Shown here piece by piece: positions 35,058 to 40,437 of a stretch of 40,437 nt of DNA (the first letter of the stretch is position 1; every line of letters begins with the position of its first letter). The DNA lies in assembly GCA_021648265.1 (NCBI GenBank), contig JAKITD010000020.1:1-40437 (forward strand), given 5' to 3'. The stretch comes from Flavobacteriaceae bacterium. Its GTDB lineage: Bacteria > Bacteroidota > Bacteroidia > Flavobacteriales > Flavobacteriaceae. The translations under genes were made by a program, and so were the position numbers. The notes beneath the pieces were generated by a model. The model ran no database searches. It saw nothing but the letters and a program-made list of their open reading frames with translations, and was not told where the DNA came from.

Positions 35058-36713
35058 TTATTGTTCGTTTAATGCTTCAATTTCATCTAAAGTGTATGCT
35101 TTATATTTAAAATCATCTCCATAAAGCCTTTTTGCATATTCTTCAATTGTGCTATTATAACCAACATCATTTCTTCTTTGATTGACATTTTCAGGGTCGT
35201 TAATTGGCCAAATAATTTGAATAGGATTTTCGGTATTATAATTTATCGTCCTTCCTTGAGTACCGTAAATCTGAGCTTCCCCGCTTTGCATTAACATTCT
35301 ATCTTCCATCATAGCAGCATTAGTTTTTGGCAATTCTCCATTATTTGCTGCCTCTTTTATTGAAGTAATATAGGTTGGTATTATATCTGAATGCTGTATC
35401 ACCAACCAAGCAGCAATATTAGTTGGGGTTCCAACCAAACTCTTTCCTGGATACCCATATTCTTTAAACACTTTTTCGATAAAAACCATATTGGAACTAT
35501 CAATTTTCCTTTGTGTATTCCAATCCATATCACCTTCTCTGTGCTTTTGATCCAATGCCATTATACTATCCAATTGCCGCTTCAATTTGAAGTTTAGATT
35601 TGGCATTGCATTCGGAAGGGTTTCTAATTGTAAATCTGCAGCATCATTCCAGTGCAATTTTTGTAGGATGGTTCCTTTTTGCAATTCCATTAAGGAAGGA
35701 TTGGCACGAATAATCGTTTTTAAAGCCGTTTCATCACAGAAATAAAATTCAAAATTTAATTTATATTCTTCAGTTAAAGCTTCGGTTACTTCTTGGCTAG
35801 ATGCTGAAAGGCCGATTACTTTATAACCGTTTTTTATAGCTTTATCGGTTGCTTGTTTAATATTTATAAAGCCTTCTTTTTCAGAATTACTCAAACTATA
35901 AGCCACGACAATTATTAAATTATCTTCATTTAAAAGAGCTTCCGAATGATCTTCTCCATTACGTTCCATTGTAAAATCGTGAATAGGTGGTTCGTACCCT
36001 TCTTGAACCATTACAGTTTCAACGGTATAATCTCCTTCTTCCTTCGGAAAATCACCATTGGTCACCACAACTTTTTCTTTTCCATTATTAGTGAATGTCC
36101 AACGATACTCGAAAATTGGTTGAGGAGCATTTGGAGGGTAATTCATTCCTTCCGTAATATTAGCATTGATTTTATAAGGTCTAAAATCTACTATTGGCAA
36201 ATGTTGCAGTACATAATATCCCAATGCCATGCAGCCAATAAAAGAAAGGTAAACTAAAATTCTTCCCGTATTTTTCGAAAATAGTGGCTGAATAAATTTT
36301 CTTCCGAAGTAAATAATTAACAACAAAATTAGAAGGACAATGTCTTTTGAAAATGATTCCCAAGGTGTTAATTTTATAGCATCTCCAAAGCAGCCACAAT
36401 CGGTAACTTTGTTAAAATACGCTGAGTAAAACGTTAGAAAAGTAAAGAAAACAATCATTGCCAATGAACTCCAAATAGTGAATTTTTTAGCATAACCCAA
36501 TAATAACATCACTCCTAGCATCACTTCAAAAATCACCACAAATATGGCAATTAGCAATGCGTAGGGCACAAATACTTCTAAATTTAAAACATCTGGTGCA
36601 AAATAATCCTTCAGTTTAAATGAGAATCCAACTGGGTCGTTCAATTTAATTAATCCGCTGATAATGAACAATGTACCAACTAATGTTCGAGAAATGTTTA
36701 CTGTAATTTTCAT
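35058..36713 (-). CDS. BT_3928-type membrane protein fused to a DUF6624 domain
   Basis: A 551-aa protein from the ATG at 36711-36713, chosen because MKITVNISRT begins the first membrane helix. Residues 1-150 are a DoxX/MauE-like four-helix module with the conserved TDCGCFGDAIKLTPW loop. Residues 190-380 include a DUF1573-like strand region and a thioredoxin-like fold (LIIVVAYSLSN, GYKVIGLSASSQEV, FYFCDETALKTIIRANPS) without a CxxC motif. Residues 395-510 match DUF6624: LDSIMALDQKHREG, EYGYPGKSLVGT, AAWLVIQHSD. BT_3928 proteins are normally about 370 aa, so the C-terminal domain is an addition. Function unknown; the first module suggests a role in thiol redox or quinone chemistry. Confidence 0.82.
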   Translation of the reverse strand: MKITVNISRTLVGTLFIISGLIKLNDPVGFSFKLKDYFAPDVLNLEVFVPYALLIAIFVVIFEVMLGVMLLLGYAKKFTIWSSLAMIVFFTFLTFYSAYFNKVTDCGCFGDAIKLTPWESFSKDIVLLILLLIIYFGRKFIQPLFSKNTGRILVYLSFIGCMALGYYVLQHLPIVDFRPYKINANITEGMNYPPNAPQPIFEYRWTFTNNGKEKVVVTNGDFPKEEGDYTVETVMVQEGYEPPIHDFTMERNGEDHSEALLNEDNLIIVVAYSLSNSEKEGFINIKQATDKAIKNGYKVIGLSASSQEVTEALTEEYKLNFEFYFCDETALKTIIRANPSLMELQKGTILQKLHWNDAADLQLETLPNAMPNLNFKLKRQLDSIMALDQKHREGDMDWNTQRKIDSSNMVFIEKVFKEYGYPGKSLVGTPTNIAAWLVIQHSDIIPTYITSIKEAANNGELPKTNAAMMEDRMLMQSGEAQIYGTQGRTINYNTENPIQIIWPINDPENVNQRRNDVGYNSTIEEYAKRLYGDDFKYKAYTLDEIEALNEQ

Positions 36714-36739
36714 AAAAAATAAATTCAAATATTAAATTC

Positions 36740-36800
36740 CGCACTCTTCGATACGTTTTCTTAGGAAAACACCTGCCTCGCCGGCAAGGCGGGCTCAGAG
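36740..36800. repeat. Two tandem hairpins, one GC-rich
   Basis: gttttc/gaaaac (about 36751-36766) is followed by a GC-rich palindrome (cctcgcc/ggcgggc, about 36773-36793) that stands out from the AT-rich surroundings. Similar GC-rich stems occur in the element near 2375-2452. It sits between the DUF1599 gene and the BT_3928-type gene. Confidence 0.5.
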
Positions 36801-36820
36801 TACTATCTTCAAAAAGGTAA

Positions 36821-37360
36821 TTAACTCTCCCCAAGGAGAATTAATGCAAATATCGCATAATTAATCATATCTTGATAATTAGCATCAATCCCTTCCGAAA
36901 CCAATGTTTTCCCTTTATTATCTTCAATTTGTTTGACTCTTAGTAATTTCTGAAGAATCAAATCGGTTAACGAGCTCACTCGCATATCTCGCCAAGCTTC
37001 GCCATAATCGTGATTTTTATCCATCATTAATTGCTTGGTTTCAGCAACATTTTTATCGTATTCTGTTATTGCCTCTTCCAAATTAAGGTCGGGTTGTTCT
37101 ACCACACCTTTCTCTAATTGAACCAAAGCCATTATTGAATAATTAACAATTCCTATAAACTCACTTGCTTGTCCTTCATCAACTTTCTGAACTTTATTTT
37201 GTTGCAAGCCTCGTATTCGTTGCGTTTTTATAAAAATCTGATCGGTCAACGAAGGAAGACGTAAAATTCGCCAAGCACTTCCGTAGTCTTTCATCTTATT
37301 GATAAACAGGTTTCTACAAGTTTCTGTAATTTTATCGTATTGTTTTGAAGTATCTGCCAT
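36821..37360 (-). CDS. DUF1599 domain protein with two repeats
   Basis: A 179-aa soluble protein made of two copies of the DUF1599 module. Copy 1 reads CRNLFINKMKDYGSAWRILR then PSLTDQIFIKTQRI. Copy 2 reads QLMMDKNHDYGEAWRDMR then SSLTDLILQKLLRVKQIE. Each copy has the D-Y-G-x-A-W signature and an all-helical pattern recalling MazG/dUTPase-like all-alpha NTP hydrolases, though this relation is inferred. It is divergent from folP across about 50 bp and has this position in many Bacteroidota. Confidence 0.9.
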   Translation of the reverse strand: MADTSKQYDKITETCRNLFINKMKDYGSAWRILRLPSLTDQIFIKTQRIRGLQQNKVQKVDEGQASEFIGIVNYSIMALVQLEKGVVEQPDLNLEEAITEYDKNVAETKQLMMDKNHDYGEAWRDMRVSSLTDLILQKLLRVKQIEDNKGKTLVSEGIDANYQDMINYAIFALILLGES

Positions 37361-37412
37361 TAGGTCTATAAGATTTTCCGTAAATTTCGCCTAAAATAAG
37401 CAAATTAAAAAA

Positions 37413-38276
37413 TTGAAAACAATTAATTGTAACGGAAAGCTTATCGATTTATCAACACCCAAGGTTATGGGGATTTTAAATCTTACTCCCGACTCGTTTT
37501 ATGACGGCGGAAAACTAAGTTCGGAAAAAGAAATTCTTTCCCAAGCTGAAAAAATGTTGAGTGAAGGTGCGGCTTTTTTAGATTTGGGTGGTTATAGTTC
37601 CAGACCTGGAGCCAGTTTTGTTTCTGAAGAAGAAGAAATGCAACGAGTCTTACCGGTAGTAGAATTACTTTTGAAGGAATTTCCCAATGCATTATTATCC
37701 ATCGACACCTTTAGAAGTGACGTTGCAAGGAAATCTGTGGAAATAGGAGCAGCAATCATCAACGACATTTCTGGAGGAAATATGGACGAACAAATGTTTA
37801 AAACAATTGCAAAACTACAAGTACCTTATATAATGATGCACCTGCGAGGAACTCCCGAAACAATGATGCAAAACACTAACTACAAAGATTTAATTAAAGA
37901 AGTGTTGTTTTATTTTTCTGAAAGAATTGCGAAAGCTCGTTCTTTAGGTATTAACGATATTATTACCGATCCAGGTTTTGGATTTTCAAAAACTACCAAA
38001 CAAAATTTTGAGTTATTAAATGAACTGGAATTGCTTAAAATCTTGGATATTCCTTTATTAATTGGTATTTCAAGAAAAACTATGATTTATAAAACCTTAG
38101 ATATTTCTGCAAATGAAGCACTCAACGGAACAACTGCCTTGCAAGCAATTGCCTTACAAAAGGGTGTTTCTATTTTACGAGTTCACGATGTAAAGGAAGC
38201 TGTTGAAACTATTAATTTGATGGGGAACTTGATGAGTTTTAGCCCGAAAAATTCACGGTCATCTATTATTAACTAG
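37413..38276 (+). CDS. folP: Dihydropteroate synthase
   Basis: A 287-aa enzyme that joins 4-aminobenzoate to dihydropterin pyrophosphate in folate synthesis, the target of sulfonamides. Signatures are complete: MGILNLTPDSFYDGG (loop 1), FLDLGGYSSRPGA (loop 2), SIDTFRSDVA, INDISGG, ITDPGFGFSKT and the sulfonamide-region GISRKTMIY. The start is TTG at 37413, giving MKTINCNGKLIDLS; no ATG lies in frame before the first signature. It is divergent from the DUF1599 gene. The usual next gene in this group, a diadenylate cyclase, is replaced by an insertion sequence. Confidence 0.94.
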   Translation: MKTINCNGKLIDLSTPKVMGILNLTPDSFYDGGKLSSEKEILSQAEKMLSEGAAFLDLGGYSSRPGASFVSEEEEMQRVLPVVELLLKEFPNALLSIDTFRSDVARKSVEIGAAIINDISGGNMDEQMFKTIAKLQVPYIMMHLRGTPETMMQNTNYKDLIKEVLFYFSERIAKARSLGINDIITDPGFGFSKTTKQNFELLNELELLKILDIPLLIGISRKTMIYKTLDISANEALNGTTALQAIALQKGVSILRVHDVKEAVETINLMGNLMSFSPKNSRSSIIN

Positions 38277-38454
38277 ACAGACATTGATTACTGAGCGTTG
38301 GTTGCTGAGCATTGCCAAAGTAAAGATTGTACTCAACATATTGTGCTGAATTCATTTTAGTAGGATTGGGTATTTTTTTTGAAATATTTTAATAATTTGT
38401 GTTGCCTCGATGCTTTGGGAATTTTAGTGTTAATTAAGTTAATAAGGCTAAATA
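38277..38454. other. Non-coding gap between folP and the insertion sequence
   Basis: No gene is visible in these 178 bases. The sequence is AT-rich, with an 8-T run near 38378. No rho-independent terminator can be picked with confidence after folP. Confidence 0.5.
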
Positions 38455-40133
38455 GGGTTTGCTGAAAAATGACTTATATGGAATACCCATATTCTAATTT
38501 TTGATTTGGTTTACGGTTATAAAATATAGTTTCATCTTTTATAAGCTTCTTATGTGCTCTAATAATGCTCTTGGGGTTTATTAAGTTTAGAAAGAAACGC
38601 CAAAAAGAGACTGTTTTTTCATAATGAATCAAGTTCATTACAAAAAAGATACAAGCAATCCAGCTTTCTGAAGTTTCTTGTAATCTTGCTCTTATTTTAT
38701 TTAGATTATACCCGTTTTTTCCTTGTCCAAATTTGCCTTCTATTTGGTTTCTTTGTGTTGTTTCTGCCTTTCGTTTTTGTTTTTTATAGTAGGATTCTTC
38801 TATGAGTTCTTTGCTTTTTCTTCCTAGTGGCGGTGCTGTTATTCGTATGCCTCGTTCTTTAAGCCATGCCCTGTTTGCTCTAGTGGCATATATTTTATCA
38901 ACTTGGACTAAATCTGGATAGTAACCATGCAAGCTCTTGTATTGTTCTACTTGGATAATCAAATCACTGTCCTCATTATAAGTATCCCAACTCAAAGTGG
39001 TAATACGGGCAAGTCCGCCATCTAAACTTACACCCAACTTTGAGCCAAATTCAATCTTAGATTTAATCTTGCCCCTTGGTATGGGACGTACATGTGGTTG
39101 AAAAATGCTTACAATCCTATCTTGTACACTATGGGTTTTAAGGTCATACATTTGTTTTTGTTGCTCATAAACATTTTGGATTATCCAAAGCATTTTCTGC
39201 TCTTTGTAATTTAATGGAAATTTGTTGCTATTATTGGCTTGATACACATCTAGTAGCCTGTAAATGTGCTTAAGGTCTCTTTTTACGCATTCTAATAGTT
39301 TACGGTTCATCTTACGGTGTGCCGCTTTTGATTTTGATTTCTTTTTAGAATAATCCAAAAAGAAGTGTCCATTTTGCGGCGGTAGGTTCTTGGTTTTGTG
39401 TCTTTTTTACCGTTAAGCTCATAGAGTTTATCAATTATTTTCTCGCACTGCTTTCTGCTGGAATTTAAAATTTTAGCATCTGTGGGGTAGGTAATGTACT
39501 GATCGGCAACGGTAGCATCCATTTGCAAACGTCCACTATTTGGAGGAAGGTCTAAATCATCATATTCTCTCTTTTTTGAACATTGTTTTTTGTCTTCTAC
39601 TGCACTAATAGACTTTATAAGATCCTCATTTAGCTTATCAAAGGTGCTTGCTCCAATTCTCTTGCGTATCTCAACAAACAAGGAAGCGTCAAATATAGGT
39701 TTTGAGCAAAACCCTTTTAACCCTACAAAGTACTGCATGTAAATATTCTCCTGAATGTTTGAGATAACACTCCTGTCATCTAGGTTTTCAAGATGCTTTA
39801 TAATTAAAGCACCCAAGACAATTCGTGGGGAAATCCCTGGACGGCCAATTTCCGAATTCATAACAGACATATAAATTTTCGCAAAACTATCCCAAGGAAC
39901 AACTTTGCTTAACTTTACCCATCTATTATCTGGCAATAAGGAGCCTTCAAAAGGTGTTTCAAATTCTTCAATACGCAACTGTCTCTGTGAAATATACTGT
40001 ATCATTGTGCAAACTTATTTACACTAAGATACAAAAAACGCTGCACTTTGTCACGATTTTAGAGTTAAATTATCAACATAAATAACTGATTATTAATTAG
40101 TTGTTTTATAAAAATAAGTTTTTCAGCAGACCC
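38455..40133. mobile_element. IS5/IS1182-like insertion sequence
   Basis: A 1679-bp element. Left end gggtttgctgaaaaa (38455-38469) and right end tttttcagcagaccc (40119-40133) are 15-bp inverted repeats with one mismatch. The six bases taaata flank both ends (38449-38454 and 40134-40139) and look like a target duplication, which implies a fairly recent insertion. It carries one transposase gene split by a frameshift. Confidence 0.82.
38474..40005 (-). pseudogene. IS5/IS1182-like transposase, frameshifted in a T-run
   Basis: The N-terminal part (40005-39307) has the DUF772-type domain (LLPDNRWVKLSKVVPWDSF, SPRIVLGALIIKHLENLDD) and the first catalytic region (LQMDATVADQYITYPTDAK). The C-terminal part (to 38474) has DRIVSIFQPHVRPIPRGK, VQVDKIYATRANRAW and the final EGKFGQGKNGYNLNKIRARL with the catalytic Glu. 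The frames meet at a run of five T on the minus strand (39357-39361). One more T would restore a single protein of about 510 aa (MDTSFLDYSKKK). Either a base was lost or a -1 slip on the run makes the full enzyme; the heptamer is not a classical one. Confidence 0.85.
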
Positions 40134-40340
40134 TAAATAAGAAAAAAAGAAGATCACGATTACAAACTAAGTAGCTGGTTTTTAGATTTGCTTAGGAATT
40201 GTAACTAAATAAATGCTTTGAATTTGATTCAAAAATTTTGTTTTTAATTGAGATGAAAAATCTAAGCATAGCAATAGCTTAGTTTAGCCCCCAATAAGTT
40301 CGGAGTGATATTTTAAATTTCAAACTAATACCTTTGAGAT
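40134..40340. other. Gap between two insertion sequences
   Basis: No gene is visible. The target duplication of the left element lies at its start. Near 40286-40306 the bases tagcccccaataagttcgg resemble the terminal repeat of an IS3-type element, which fits the orfA start at 40341. Confidence 0.45.
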
Positions 40341-40437
40341 ATGAAATACAAGAAGTGGAGTTTAGACCAGAAGTTAGAAATACTATCAGTTTCAGAAGAA
40401 ATTGGCATTATAGAATCCTGTCGTAAATATGGGGTGA
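40341..40437 (+). CDS. IS3-type transposase orfA (5' part, cut by the window edge)
   Basis: ATG at 40341 opens a frame that reads MKYKKWSLDQKLEILSVSEE, then IGIIESCRKYGV, and runs off the window. This is the helix-turn-helix start of an IS3/IS911-family OrfA (K-x-x-I-L ... A-C-R-K-Y-G-V pattern). A candidate left terminal repeat lies about 40 bases upstream. The catalytic OrfB would lie beyond the window. Confidence 0.72.
   Translation, partial: MKYKKWSLDQKLEILSVSEEIGIIESCRKYGV

Overview
The window is low-GC, chromosomal DNA from a member of the Bacteroidota, almost certainly a marine-type Flavobacteriaceae. The evidence is the protein families (Bacteroidota-type PurM, GlnN-type glutamine synthetase III, BT_3928 family, a T9SS type A sorting tail, fused IcmF mutase), the promoters with the Bacteroidota -7 box TAnnTTTG, and the gene order tpiA/prmA/clpS next to DUF1599 and folP. 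Housekeeping genes are intact. Between them lie decayed genes, insertion sequences and small palindromic elements.

Layout. 1-2200: end of an unknown gene and its terminator, then prfA and pyrF. 2200-4160: a MITE-like element with 16-bp inverted ends, a DUF4197 lipoprotein and a T9SS cargo protein. 4328-7828: a fused B12-dependent acyl-CoA mutase (IcmF type). 7990-9940: a Xre/RES toxin-antitoxin pair, a small convergent hypothetical gene and an Lrp/AsnC regulator; the Xre gene and the Lrp gene each have a palindrome over their own -7 box. 10012-15285: a lipoprotein with two RskA-like domains, a Crp/Fnr regulator, a chimeric MFS/DJ-1 remnant containing a (GAAA)13 tract, a DUF1684 protein, CrcB and a broken SRPBCC-GyrI gene. 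15454-17499: an M49 dipeptidyl peptidase lipoprotein. 17500-19320: debris, namely a secreted-protein remnant split by a 174-bp palindromic element, and transposase fragments. 19320-20498: purM.

20577-26830 is the most interesting block: a complete curli (functional amyloid) locus on the minus strand in the order csgA, csgB, csgE, csgF, csgG, lipoprotein. Several parts differ from the enterobacterial model. The curlin is 501 aa with about twenty repeats and a cysteine-bearing tail. CsgE carries an N-terminal domain resembling the curli inhibitor CsgH. CsgG carries an extra C-terminal beta-barrel-like domain. The last gene, which overlaps csgG, encodes a lipoprotein with a carboxypeptidase-regulatory-like domain, an FnIII domain and a TolB-like propeller. 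A hairpin between csgA and csgB probably sets the subunit ratio.

27243-38276: glutamine synthetase III, a Ca2+/Na+ antiporter, a 50-aa protein, tRNA-Arg(ACG) behind a textbook promoter and beside a tRNA-like remnant, a DEDDh exonuclease, clpS, prmA, tpiA, an Opp/Dpp-type permease, a BT_3928-DUF6624 fusion, a DUF1599 protein and folP. 38455-40437: a frameshifted DDE insertion sequence with inverted ends and a 6-bp target duplication, then the start of an IS3-type orfA cut by the window edge.
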